From an uncultured Collinsella sp. (GTDB lineage Bacteria; Actinomycetota; Coriobacteriia; Coriobacteriales; Coriobacteriaceae), in NCBI GenBank assembly GCA_902470095.1, contig CABRFG010000001.1:31258-95257 (forward strand): a DNA stretch of 64,000 nucleotides, in the 5' to 3' direction. The notes below the pieces were generated by a model, which searched no databases, was not told the DNA's origin, and saw nothing but the letters and a program-made list of their open reading frames with translations. The position numbers and the translations under genes are program-made. Every line of letters starts with the position of its first letter. Position 1 is the first letter of the stretch. Below, piece after piece: positions 42,695-55,500 of the stretch.

Positions 42695-43654
42695 CTAACC
42701 GTGGAAGCAGGCTATGGGTGCGAGTGGCTGCTCGCGAAAGACGCGCTCGACGGCGGCGCGGTATTCGTCGACTTTTTTGGTCTTACGTACGAGCTTGTGA
42801 ACGGTAGCGGGGTCGGCGAAGGCGCATTTGGCGTAGAACCACCACTCCTTCATGCGAAAGACCGCATTGCCGCCAATCTCTTCTGCATAGGCCGCAAACA
42901 GCGTGTCGTGGAAACGTTGCAGTTCGGCTGCCGTGACAGTGGGACCGCCCTTAACCATGCGAGCCAGCGCGGGGTTCGCGAGCAGGCCGCGTCCCAGCAT
43001 TACATGGCGCGTGCCGGGATAGGCCCCCACCAGCGCGTCCATATCCTCAAGATCGAAAATGTCGCCGTTATAGGCCACGGGGAACGGCGCACGCTCCAGC
43101 GTCTCGCCGTAAAACTCCTTGCGCGGCGATCCCGTATAGCGGTCCTTTTGCACGCGCGGGTGCACGATCAGCTCTGCCAACGGCATGCGGCAATACAGAT
43201 CGAGCACGCGCTCGTATTCGTCGTCATTCTCCAGCCCCAGCCTGGTCTTGACCGACACCGGCAACGGCGACCGCTCGCACACATCGCTTAAGAACGCCTC
43301 GAGCTCGTCGAGATTGCGCAAGAAACCCGAGCCCTTGCCCTTGGCGACAACCGTTCCCGAAGGACAACCCAAGTTGAGATTGACCTCGCGATAGCCCATG
43401 TCGGCGAGCACCTGTGCCGCCCACACAAACTCGTCCGCGTTCTTGGACATCAGCTGAGGCACCACGTTGAGCCCCTGGTTATTGGCAGGATCGATCTCCT
43501 TAAACGCCTTGCCGCCAAAGCGGTTTCCCACCCGCGGCGGCGGCAAAAACGGCGTGTAATAGCAATCGAGCGCGCCGAAGCACTCCGCATGCACGCGACG
43601 GAACACATGCCCGGTAATCCCCTCCATAGGGGCCAACGATAGAATCATCAACAT
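42695..43654 (-). CDS. tRNA-dihydrouridine synthase family protein
   Basis: A 319-residue FMN-dependent reductase of the Dus family that turns uridine into dihydrouridine in the tRNA D-loop. APMEGITGHVFRR marks the FMN site; NLNLGCPSGTVVAKGKGSGFL contains the family cysteine (GCP) that acts as general acid; KTRLGLEN and HPRVQKDRYTG (usual HGRT-like segment) follow. The two adjacent start codons (43654 and 43648) leave a short uncertainty. It stands alone between repeats. Which uridine is used is not certain. Confidence 0.85.
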   Translation of the reverse strand: MLMILSLAPMEGITGHVFRRVHAECFGALDCYYTPFLPPPRVGNRFGGKAFKEIDPANNQGLNVVPQLMSKNADEFVWAAQVLADMGYREVNLNLGCPSGTVVAKGKGSGFLRNLDELEAFLSDVCERSPLPVSVKTRLGLENDDEYERVLDLYCRMPLAELIVHPRVQKDRYTGSPRKEFYGETLERAPFPVAYNGDIFDLEDMDALVGAYPGTRHVMLGRGLLANPALARMVKGGPTVTAAELQRFHDTLFAAYAEEIGGNAVFRMKEWWFYAKCAFADPATVHKLVRKTKKVDEYRAAVERVFREQPLAPIACFHG

Positions 43655-43668
43655 CTACTCTCAGATCA

Positions 43669-43703
43669 ATGCGACAAAGGGACTGCCCCCTTGTCACATG
43701 CAT
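43669..43703. repeat. Family A intergenic palindrome, copy 4 (imperfect)
   Basis: ATGCGACAAAGGGACTG faces a longer right arm CCCCCTTGTCACATGCAT with several extra bases. It carries the same CAAAGGG core and lies 15 bases before the dus start region. Confidence 0.6.
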
Positions 43704-43782
43704 TATGCCTTGTGCCTCGGGCGATTCACAAGATAGAGGTGACTACTTGACGATGACCGCCCTTCCAGCCGCCCCCGCGCAA

Positions 43783-43821
43783 CGAAGGTGAATACTTTCC
43801 TGGGAAGTGAACGAGTGAAAA
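43783..43821. repeat. Family D end, single copy
   Basis: CGAAGGTGAATACTTTCCTG... matches the left end of the element at 27603 over about 37 bases with a few differences. No matching inverted end is nearby. Confidence 0.7.
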
Positions 43822-43849
43822 GTATTAGACCTCGATTTACATGCCGCTC

Positions 43850-43880
43850 AATGTGACAAAGGGGCCGTCCCTTTGTCACA

Positions 43881-43882
<2 letters not shown>
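43850..43882. repeat. Family A intergenic palindrome, copy 5
   Basis: AATGTGACAAAGGG (43850-43863) and its complement (43869-43882) around GGCCG-like bases. The stop codon of the ABC gene lies at its right end. Confidence 0.85.
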
Positions 43883-47135
<3,253 letters not shown>

Positions 47136-47282
47136 GGACGGCAACCTCTCCTGCACGGGCGCACTTGCCCGCTCTCCTCCACCGTTCGTATTCGACGTGT
47201 TTGTCCTACTCTATCCCCATTTTTTGCCGGTGCCAGTGAGGAATGTAGGGAACCGCATCAAAAAACGAACGGGACGGCGTCC

Positions 47283-47309
47283 AAAAAAGAGGCCCCAAGT
47301 GGGGCCTCT
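47283..47309 (-). terminator. Terminator of the redox operon
   Basis: Nine-base arms (AGAGGCCCC with complement, 47288-47296 and 47301-47309) around AAGT, followed on the minus strand by TTTTTT. It lies 80 bases after the TlpA gene. Confidence 0.9.
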
Positions 47310-47388
47310 ATATGGTGGAGATTATCTTGAAAGGCAGCGGACTACTCCGCACAGCGACACACGATCCACGCTATGCTTTACGCGTTTT

Positions 47389-48360
47389 CTACTGCTCGCT
47401 ATTCGCAATCGCCTGGTCGATAAGTTTGTCGAGTGCTGCGCGCTGCTCAGCGGAGCTGATGGCTCCCACGATTGGATCCCCTACGATGTTGCCATTCTGA
47501 TCGATGACATACGTTGTCGGGAACGAGAACAGATTTGACGTAAACTTGCCAGCTTCGCTGTCCGACTTGAACCAGACGTTCTTATATGTCACACCCTTCT
47601 TGCTCAGCACGTCCTTGGCATCTGCAATCTCGCCCTTGTTGCCATCGAGCGTAAAGGAATTGACGCCCACGACCTGGCCGCCCTTCTTGGCAAGCTCCTT
47701 ATTCAGGTCCTCAAGGTCGCCCAACTCACCCACGCACGGCTTGCAAGTGGTGAACCAGAAGTTCATGACGGTGACCTTGTTCTTAGAAAACAGCTCGTCG
47801 CTGCTCACGTCGTTGCCATCCAGGTCCTTGCCCGTAAAGCTGGGGAACTTCGTCGCCTCGCTCGAAGCATTGGCACCAGCCGTCATGCCAGCGGTCGAAG
47901 CGTCGACGCTCTCGCCTGCGCTCGGCGTGCTTCCACAGCCGGGGAACTCCTTCTCCAGGCTCTCGAGCTTGTCCTCGATCTCCTTGATCTGCTGCGCACC
48001 GGCCTTGAGTGTCTTAAGCTCATCCGCCGTGAACTCATCCTTGGCGCCGCCGATGGTCTTGAGCAGGAAATCGCCGTAATTGCTGCCGTCCTCAATCATT
48101 GTCGAGTCTTTATTTGCCGCATTGAATACCTTTTCCCACAGCGCGTTATCACTCGAAAAGATATCGTTCTCCTTCTGCATGAGTTTTGCATACAACTCGG
48201 CGGCCTCGTCGGCATTGGCCGGCTTCTGCGCAGTGAGTTCTGCGATCTTAGGATCGGAGCTCGCAGATTCACTCGCATTGCCACCGGGTGACGAACACGC
48301 CACAAGGCACAAGGCCAATACCGGCACCATAAACAGGGCCGCAATCTTAGAAAGCTTCAT
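47389..48360 (-). CDS. TlpA-like thioredoxin-fold lipoprotein
   Basis: A 323-residue lipoprotein with lipobox LVAC (Cys22). Residues about 50-175 are charged and helical, like a spacer. The C-terminal third is a redoxin domain: NFWFTTCKPCVGELGDLEDLNKEL with the CKPC active site, and FPTTYVIDQNGNIVGDPIVG with the cis-proline. It would keep or restore thiols of outside proteins using electrons passed from the membrane. Start is ATG 48360 with GGAGG eight bases upstream. It is the last gene of the operon with the 4Fe-4S membrane protein and the CD1871A mini-protein. Confidence 0.88.
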   Translation of the reverse strand: MKLSKIAALFMVPVLALCLVACSSPGGNASESASSDPKIAELTAQKPANADEAAELYAKLMQKENDIFSSDNALWEKVFNAANKDSTMIEDGSNYGDFLLKTIGGAKDEFTADELKTLKAGAQQIKEIEDKLESLEKEFPGCGSTPSAGESVDASTAGMTAGANASSEATKFPSFTGKDLDGNDVSSDELFSKNKVTVMNFWFTTCKPCVGELGDLEDLNKELAKKGGQVVGVNSFTLDGNKGEIADAKDVLSKKGVTYKNVWFKSDSEAGKFTSNLFSFPTTYVIDQNGNIVGDPIVGAISSAEQRAALDKLIDQAIANSEQ

Positions 48361-48389
48361 GGTCATTCCTCCGTTTTGTCGAAGCTTGT

Positions 48390-49292
48390 TTACTTTTTAT
48401 CGGCGGTCAAGGGAAGCTTTTCCACCGACACATCCAGGCCATAGCGATAGCTGATGGCATCGACGGGACAGGCCCCGATGCACTTTCCGCACCGGATGCA
48501 TTCGACATGATTGGGCGCGCGGACCACATCAACGTCCATCTGACAAACCTTTGAGCACTTGCCGCACGAGACACATTTGCATGCGTCAACCCGAATCCCC
48601 AACAAGGACACCCTATTCATGAGCGCATAGAATGCGCCGAGTGGACAAATCCATTTGCAGAAGGGGCGGTAGAACAAAACGCTCAGCACTACCACGGCAA
48701 TGAGAACGGCAAGTTTCCAAGTAAAGAGATGTCCCAACGCAGATCGAATGCCGGCATTAGCAATGGCCAGCGGAATGGCGCCCTCGAGTACGCCCTGCGG
48801 ACAGATGTACTTACAAAAGAACGGGTCGCCCATGCCCACGTCGTTAACCACCAAGACGGGCAGCAGCACCACGGCAAACAGCAGCACGACGTACTTGATG
48901 TACGTGAGCGGCTTAAGCTTTTTCGTGGAGATTTTTTTGCCGGGAATCTTGTGAAGCAGCTCCTGAAGCCAGCCAAACGGGCACAGAAAGCCGCATACAA
49001 AGCGTCCCAGCAGCACGCCGAGCAAAATGAGCGTACCGGTGACGTAGTAAGAAAAGTTGAACTTGGATGAACCCACCACCGCCTGGAACGACCCGATGGG
49101 GCACGCACCCGATGCCGCGGGACACGAATAGCAATTAAGTCCAGGTACGCAGACTGTTTTTCCCGTGCCCTGATAGATGCCGCCTTTGGCAAAGTTTGGC
49201 AGGTGAATGTTGGTGACCAGCGTCGCCGCCGCCTGAATGAATCCTCGAAATCGGGCCAAAACATGCGACGCGGTGTTTTCTCTTTTATCCAA
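48390..49292 (-). CDS. Membrane 4Fe-4S ferredoxin protein (NapH/CcoG-like)
   Basis: About 300 residues with four or five helices. Cysteine groups CVPGLNCYSCPAASGACPIG, FVCGFLCPFGW, FCKYICPQG and FCKWICPLG sit at helix ends, and two ferredoxin motifs, CKCVSCGKCSKVC and CIRCGKCIGACPVD, follow near residue 245. This is the layout of NapH/CcoG-type proteins that carry electrons across the membrane. I take TTG 49292 as start because it overlaps the end of the mini-protein gene by eight bases and gives a normal first segment; an in-frame ATG far upstream would run through that gene. Its gene follows the CD1871A gene and precedes the TlpA lipoprotein, so it probably feeds electrons to the outside thioredoxin. 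Confidence 0.82.
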   Translation of the reverse strand: MDKRENTASHVLARFRGFIQAAATLVTNIHLPNFAKGGIYQGTGKTVCVPGLNCYSCPAASGACPIGSFQAVVGSSKFNFSYYVTGTLILLGVLLGRFVCGFLCPFGWLQELLHKIPGKKISTKKLKPLTYIKYVVLLFAVVLLPVLVVNDVGMGDPFFCKYICPQGVLEGAIPLAIANAGIRSALGHLFTWKLAVLIAVVVLSVLFYRPFCKWICPLGAFYALMNRVSLLGIRVDACKCVSCGKCSKVCQMDVDVVRAPNHVECIRCGKCIGACPVDAISYRYGLDVSVEKLPLTADKK

Positions 49293-49431
49293 TTCCGATA
49301 CACTCCAAGCACAGCCTAATCGCTTTGGCCAGCACGGCATCCGCCTCGCCACGCATAACACCAAAGCACACCATGGCAACTCCGACGATCAACAAAGCGA
49401 CCTGTACCATGGGTTTTACCGCTTTGAACAA
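49285..49431 (-). CDS. CD1871A-family CXXC mini-protein
   Basis: A 48-residue membrane protein starting at TTG 49431 (or ATG 49410) behind AAAGGAG. One hydrophobic helix (about residues 9-25) is followed by RGEADAVLAKAIRLCLECIGIG; the RGEA...KAI..CLECIGIG ending is the mark of the CD1871A family. The CLEC pair could carry a disulfide or metal. Its stop overlaps the start of the 4Fe-4S gene by eight bases, suggesting coupled translation. Family members lie next to such 4Fe-4S and thioredoxin genes in gut anaerobes. Confidence 0.82.
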   Translation of the reverse strand: MFKAVKPMVQVALLIVGVAMVCFGVMRGEADAVLAKAIRLCLECIGIG

Positions 49432-49521
49432 CTCGACCACTCCTTTCGTTACGCGACCATTGGACCATATCGACTATAAAATCCGTGTTAAGCGCGATTT
49501 GGAATGTGCAAGGAGACTGTT

Positions 49522-50196
49522 ATGCGTATTTTGATCGTCGAAGACGAGCGAGCACTGTGCGATGCAATCGCGCGCAGCTTGCGAAACTTGGCGTACAGCG
49601 TCGACTGCTGTCACGATGGACAGGAGGCACTCGACCTGCTGGGCGTCGAAGTCTTTGACCTCGTGGTGCTCGACCTCAACCTTCCCCGTATCGATGGCAT
49701 GACCGTGCTCAGGGAACTTAGGAAAACCGACTGCGAGACCAAGGTACTGATTCTGTCCGCACGTGGCGAAGTATCCGATAAAGTCGCCGGACTCGATGCC
49801 GGCGCCAACGATTACCTTACCAAGCCGTTTCATCTTGACGAGCTTGCGGCAAGGATCCGCAGCCTTACCCTCAGGCGCTTTGCACAAAGCGACATAGTAT
49901 TAACCTGCGGAAAGCTCCGCTTTGACACCAAGGCGCGCATCGCTTCCGTGGACAGCGAGGCCCTATCTCTTACGCGCAAGGAAACGGGAATCTTGGAATA
50001 CCTGATGCTTAATCAGGGGCGTCCGGTAAGTCAAGAGGAGCTTATCGAGCACGTTTGGGATAGCAGCGTGAACAGCTTTAGCAACGCAACCCGCGTTCAT
50101 ATCTCGTCACTCCGCAAAAAGCTGCGCAGCGCTTTGGGATACGACCCGATTCGCAATCGGATTGGAGAGGGCTACGTTATGGAGGATGGAGAATGA
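49522..50196 (+). CDS. OmpR-family response regulator
   Basis: A 224-residue regulator: receiver domain (LIVEDERALCDAIARSL, phospho-site in VVLDLNLPRIDGM, and KPFHLDELAARI) followed by a winged-helix output (LTRKETGILEYLMLNQGRPVSQEELIEHVWD, NSFSNATRVHISSLRKKL). AAGGAG precedes the ATG at 49522. It overlaps the kinase gene by four bases and is divergent from the redox operon, which is the nearest candidate target. Confidence 0.93.
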   Translation: MRILIVEDERALCDAIARSLRNLAYSVDCCHDGQEALDLLGVEVFDLVVLDLNLPRIDGMTVLRELRKTDCETKVLILSARGEVSDKVAGLDAGANDYLTKPFHLDELAARIRSLTLRRFAQSDIVLTCGKLRFDTKARIASVDSEALSLTRKETGILEYLMLNQGRPVSQEELIEHVWDSSVNSFSNATRVHISSLRKKLRSALGYDPIRNRIGEGYVMEDGE

Positions 50197-51344
50197 AAGG
50201 GCTTTCGCTGCAATGGCGCATAACGATTATGACGGCACTGCTCACGTGTGCAGCATGCGTGCTGACAAACTGCCTGGTCGGCTATACGGGCATGCGCTAC
50301 ATGGATGCCATCGGCAGTGACATCTCGGCCCTTAGCGCAGCCGGCGTAGATGCACCTCAGGCGTTTGACCCAACGAAGGGGAGCCTCGATGACGAGGTCA
50401 CGATCGTCGTAAACGACGCACAGGAGTCTTTTGGCACGACAGCCTGGTACATCACGGCTGGAGTCACACTCCTTGGCGGCGCGCTGGCATACTTTGTGAG
50501 CGGCCGTGCACTCAAACCGCTACGGGCTTTTGCAGCGCAGGTTGAGCGTGTGCAGCCTGACAACCTAAGCGAAATCAGACTCAATGAAGATGTGCCCACC
50601 GAGCTACAACGATGCAGCGCCTCTTTCAACGACATGATCACTCGTCTTGGCGAAGGATTCTCTGCACAGCGTCAGTTTACCGGCAACGCCGCACACGAGC
50701 TGCGCACCCCGCTCGCCCTTATGCAAGCACAGATTGAGCTATTCATCTCCGAACACTCCGGTTTGCAACCCGAAACAGCCGAGCTGCTCGGCCTGCTACA
50801 AGAACAAACCGAGCGCATGTCTCGAATGGCCAAGGTATTGCTCGAGATGAGTGAGCTCCGCAGCGTTCCTTGCGAGGACAATGTGGAACTTGGTCCCTTG
50901 TCCGAAGAGGTCCTCACCGACCTTGCGCCACTTGCCGAGGATAAGGGCGTAACCCTCGATTGCGCCGGAGACGCTTTAGTAATCGGGAGCGACACGCTGC
51001 TGTACCGGCTGGTGTTCAACCTGGTCGAAAACGCTATCCGCTACAGCCGCACCGACTCGACTGTCAACGTCTCCATCAGCGACAGCGACAGCCACGTGCT
51101 CCTACGAGTCAAAGATGAGGGCCCGGGAATACCCAAGCAGTACCGAGAGAGCATCTTCCAGCCGTTCTTTCGTCTAGACAAATCCCGCAGCAGGGCATAC
51201 GGCGGCGCAGGACTCGGACTAGCGCTCGTTTGGGAGATTGCAGCTCTTCACAGTGGCGCCGTAGAGGTCGAAACAAGTTCCGAGAACGGGACCACCATGC
51301 TCGTAAGCCTTCCAAAACGATCCGCAGCGTCAACCAAGCAGTAA
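50193..51344 (+). CDS. Sensor histidine kinase
   Basis: A 383-residue two-helix kinase. Helices at about residues 10-30 and 86-106 enclose a short outside loop of about 55 residues. HAMP-like and HisKA parts follow (GNAAHELRTPLALMQAQIEL), then HATPase (FNLVENAIRYS, DEGPGIP, GGAGLGLALVWEIA). GGAGGATGGAG upstream and the four-base overlap with the regulator gene show coupled expression. The small sensor loop suggests membrane or envelope stress rather than a large ligand. Confidence 0.92.
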   Translation: MKGLSLQWRITIMTALLTCAACVLTNCLVGYTGMRYMDAIGSDISALSAAGVDAPQAFDPTKGSLDDEVTIVVNDAQESFGTTAWYITAGVTLLGGALAYFVSGRALKPLRAFAAQVERVQPDNLSEIRLNEDVPTELQRCSASFNDMITRLGEGFSAQRQFTGNAAHELRTPLALMQAQIELFISEHSGLQPETAELLGLLQEQTERMSRMAKVLLEMSELRSVPCEDNVELGPLSEEVLTDLAPLAEDKGVTLDCAGDALVIGSDTLLYRLVFNLVENAIRYSRTDSTVNVSISDSDSHVLLRVKDEGPGIPKQYRESIFQPFFRLDKSRSRAYGGAGLGLALVWEIAALHSGAVEVETSSENGTTMLVSLPKRSAASTKQ

Positions 51345-51412
51345 AACGAAAGGGGTCCCGAGCAACAGGAGTACAATTGCTGCTATTGTTGCCAGCTGTT
51401 GGGAGATGGAAG

Positions 51413-52417
51413 ATGGACTGCGATGGCTACCCATGCGTTCCCATGCCGTTGATGTGCACTGCCTTTGTGCCGGGGCAGATTGACGCTGCGGTTGCAGGCA
51501 TTTCCGACCCCGATTCACGCACCATCGCCACGGCAGAAGCGCTGTACTTTCGCGGACAGGCCGCCCTCGCTGCCAAGACGGCGCGCCCCTATCTTGACGC
51601 CACCGATTCCGCACTGCGCTATTCCGCATGCTTTATCTGCGGATACGCCAGCCTGTCGCTCAACCGTATCGCCGACGCCCGCCGTTGTCTTGCGGGCATC
51701 CTCGATACGCCACCTGATGAGGAATCACCCGCCGTCCACGCCACGCATATCCTGTTCGCCTCGGCCGCAAGCGTCCTGCTGCACTTGTCTTCCCCGTATT
51801 CTGCCGAAGAGTTTTATCCGCTTGCGGCGCATCTGCCCGAAGGCCTGCGCCTGTTCGCCAGCTACGTGATGGCGCATGCCCTGTACCTGCGCGGCGAATA
51901 TGGCCGCAGTCTGGGCATGGCGGAAAACGCCCTGATCATGAAACAGGGGAGCTATCCGATCTCGGAACTGTTCCTGCACCTGGCAGCTTCCATGGCATGC
52001 ATGAGTCTCAAAGACGTCGACGCCGCAAAAACGCACTTCGGAGCCGCTTGGAACATTGCGCGCCCCGACGGCCTTATCGAGCTCATTGGCGAGCACCACG
52101 GCCTTTTGCAGGGGCTCATCGAGGCATGCCTAAAATCGCAATACCCTGACGATTTCGCACGTATCATCGAGATTACGTATCGATTCAGCTACGGCTGGCG
52201 GCGCATCCACAACCCCGATTCGGGCGAGGACGTTGCCGACGATTTAACGACCACGGAGTTCACCATGGCCATGCTCGCCTGCCGCGGATGGACCAACGCC
52301 GAAATCGCACGCCACATGGAAGTTTCGCCGGGCACCGTTAAAAACCGCCTATCAGGAGTGTATGCCAAACTTGGTATCGGAACTCGCGCCGAGCTGGTCG
52401 CGCATATGTTGCGTTAG
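51413..52417 (+). CDS. LuxR-family regulator with helical repeat region
   Basis: A 334-residue protein. Residues about 30-250 are built of helix pairs resembling TPR repeats (for example AHALYLRGEYGRSLGMAENALI), and the last 60 residues form a LuxR-type HTH (TTEFTMAMLACRGWTNAEIARHMEVSPGTVKNRLSGVYAKLGI). A start at 51413 follows GGAAG and excludes an unlikely N-terminal stretch that overlaps the kinase. The gene lies about 155 bases before the large surface protein on the same strand, which is its natural target. Confidence 0.88.
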   Translation: MDCDGYPCVPMPLMCTAFVPGQIDAAVAGISDPDSRTIATAEALYFRGQAALAAKTARPYLDATDSALRYSACFICGYASLSLNRIADARRCLAGILDTPPDEESPAVHATHILFASAASVLLHLSSPYSAEEFYPLAAHLPEGLRLFASYVMAHALYLRGEYGRSLGMAENALIMKQGSYPISELFLHLAASMACMSLKDVDAAKTHFGAAWNIARPDGLIELIGEHHGLLQGLIEACLKSQYPDDFARIIEITYRFSYGWRRIHNPDSGEDVADDLTTTEFTMAMLACRGWTNAEIARHMEVSPGTVKNRLSGVYAKLGIGTRAELVAHMLR

Positions 52418-52572
52418 CGACCGGGCCGCCAAGCGCATCGAACGTGTTCCGGAACCCGGCGCTTCGCTCGATTAATTTGGACATTTTGACCCTTGAATGG
52501 CACTACCGCCACGTGGTGCCTTCTCGCAAAATTGGATTATTTCCACCGATACCTGCGGGATGGGAGCCAAAG

Positions 52573-55500
52573 ATGCTTGATCGCCGTTCGTTACTTGTTG
52601 CCGGAGCGTCCTCGCTGGCGAGCATTATGTTGCAGCGCGTGCCGGGAAGCGCAAACGCCTTCATACTGCCGTTCGCCCCCACCGAGGCATACGCCGATGA
52701 AGATGATCCCTTCAAGGTCTTGGTGCTCTCGCGCACCATGTTTGGTGTGGTCGTAGTCGACGTCGCCAACAAGAATACGCCCATCACGGGTGCCCAAGTC
52801 ACGCTCACATCGCGCTATGCCGCAGGCAAGCAGCTCACCGCCACGACCGATGACGAAGGCACGGCCATCTTTGAGGTCGCGCCGCTTTCGGAAGGCTACG
52901 TGGACGAGACAACGCTTCTCGACGCGTACGACTTTAACGGCGGCATCTCCATTAGCATGGCGGGCTACCGCGATGTCGAGATTCCCCTCGCGCGTGTCCA
53001 AGGCGGCACCGCCATTACCGCACCCACACGTCCGCTCTCCGATGGCGAGCCGTACTTTCGCCAGCTCACATTCGACGAATGGGACATCCAGTACGCCGAC
53101 GCCACGTTTATGGCAATGTCAGCGGACGAAGCAGCAAACGATCAGCCCGACACGCACGCTTTTACCGTGCAGGCCCATCTGCCGCAGGGCGGGCAGGCAA
53201 CGTTGCATATCAATAAAGTGATGCCCGCTGCGGGCAGCTCATCCGAAACCGTCACGCAGATTGGCCAAGTCAAGGCCAGCGCATCGGGCGCGGATAATCT
53301 GGCGACGTTCACGCTCGAAGACAAGTTCCTCGACGCGGCATCGAGCCTTCTGGAAGAAGGATGCAAGCTGCGCTTTGTCCTCGACTACCAGGGCAAAACC
53401 TACACGCTCTCCTCCCCCATGGCCGTTGTCACCGCGCCGGCCGCAAAGGCGGAATCAGGCTCGACCACCATCATTCCCACTACCATGGACCAAGAGATCA
53501 CTCCGTTTGATTTCCCCGCGGCGTTTCCCGGCATCGGCGGCAATAAGTTCACGTGTTGGATGCCCACATTTCCGATCCTCTTCGATTTCTCGTTTGCTGG
53601 ATACGTGCTGTTTGGCGGAGGATACAAACCAGCCAGCTATATGAACGATTCGGGCAACCCTGATCCGGAATACTGGAAGAAATCGCCGCGTGAGTCGGGC
53701 GCCAAGCAGGCAAACCGCTACCTCGACGAGATGGAGGGGAAGTGGAATCAGTACAAAAGTATGAGTGCCGGTTCGGGCACCGATCCAAGAAACACCAAGC
53801 TCCTTCGTCACCATTGCACGCCGCTGTTCACGATGGATATCGCCACACAGCTGTACGGCTCGCTCGCCTACGATTGGGTGGGCAAAACCTGGGGTAACAA
53901 CAACGACCCCGCATACGGCAATATTAAGGCCCTCTTCCAGGTAAGAACCGACCTCAACTGGACCGAACAGTTCACCTTGGGACCGGTGCCGTTTTTCCTA
54001 AACGTCAACCCCTGGGTGCTGGCAAAACTGGCGCTCGCCGTGGGCGCCCACACACACGGCAGCGGCGCGGCGTTTTTTAAAAACATTTCGCTCGACTATT
54101 CAAACACCTCGGGCTCGTTCACCATCCAGATCGGGCTTGCCGTCACCTTTGGCGCCGGCGTTGCAGGCGTCGCTTCGTCTGCCGTGCGCGGCGCCGCATC
54201 CCTCACGCTGTTCATTGGGTATGAGAAGGCAGATGGACACCAGCTTCCGCGACTGCGCGTAGGTGCAGACGTCGATGTCGATGTGATACTCCAGTTCGTC
54301 ATGTTCAAGTGGACCACCAAGGCTTGGTCGGGGTCGTGGCCCACACTCCTCGATTCGTGGAATATGTCGGTGAACAATGGCGACCAGTATGTGCTCCAGC
54401 GCTCTGAGCTCGCATTGGGTGGAGATACGCCTTATACGCTGGATGCTTGCTTCGGCTCGGCCGGCAACATTGAGGCGGGCGGCGTGCCGCAATTTATCGC
54501 ATCGGCCACCATCGTCACCAACGCCGAACTGCTCGCACGCGCCGAGGTTAAGGCCACTGCCGTAAACGCCGCGCCTGTCGTGCGCGATTGGGATCAAGCG
54601 GTCACGCGCATTGAGCTCGAGGCGGATGCAGAAAGCGACGACACGGGACAGATCGAACATTTCGTCCACGTGCTGATGGAGAACGATGAAAATGCCGCGC
54701 CGATGTATGAGTACACCTACATCGGTCAGGCAACGAACGCCGTTGCTGACCCGAACGCCAATTCTGCCGGCGTGTCGGAGGACGAGCGTGGCGGCATCAA
54801 GCCCTCGAGCGACAACGTGCTGTTTGCTGGCGTGCTCAGCGAAGCTCACATGAAGCTGGCAATGGTTGCCGGCGTGGAGTGCCTATTCCGTATCGCCTCG
54901 GTGCGCTACGGCGAGAATGGTCGTTCGCGCTTGGTGGTGCATACAAAGACGAACGGCACGTGGTCCGCTCCCACGCCCGTGGACTTCCCCCTTGGGTTTG
55001 GCGAGGGCGACGTGGAGCGCGACGGCATATACGATTACGACTTCGACGTAGTGGAATATACAGACGGGAGGGGAAACCAGGACGCCTACGTGCTGCTGGT
55101 CTCGGGCGAGCGCCCCGCCGGCGACAACACCCTTTTCGATACGGCGAGCACATCCGGCATACTGTCCGTTGTGCGCCTGCGCATAAGCAACGACGGAGTT
55201 CGCGTGATATCGCACACGTCGTGGCGCAGCATCTCGCGCGGCCGCCTTCAGGAGGATGGCTACCATTGCCTGCAGTGCCCACGCATCACGGTGGGCAAGA
55301 CACTTGTCGACGGGCGCCTGTCGGGCGCCTACCTCCACCGCCGCGGAACCACCGCAGAAAAGACGCTCGGCAGCGAGGCCGAGGTTGCGCTGGAGTGCTT
55401 TACCCTGTGGTCGGACGTTTCGGGCGACAGTCTCACGTTCCGTCAGGTCCTCCGCTTTCCGCAGGCACCGTCGAGCATCGAGCTCGGCGCGTCCGAGAAT

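Noticed and set aside
42695..43654. Loss of the Dus catalytic cysteine
   Set aside because: The GCP cysteine is present; only the following residues differ from common DusB.
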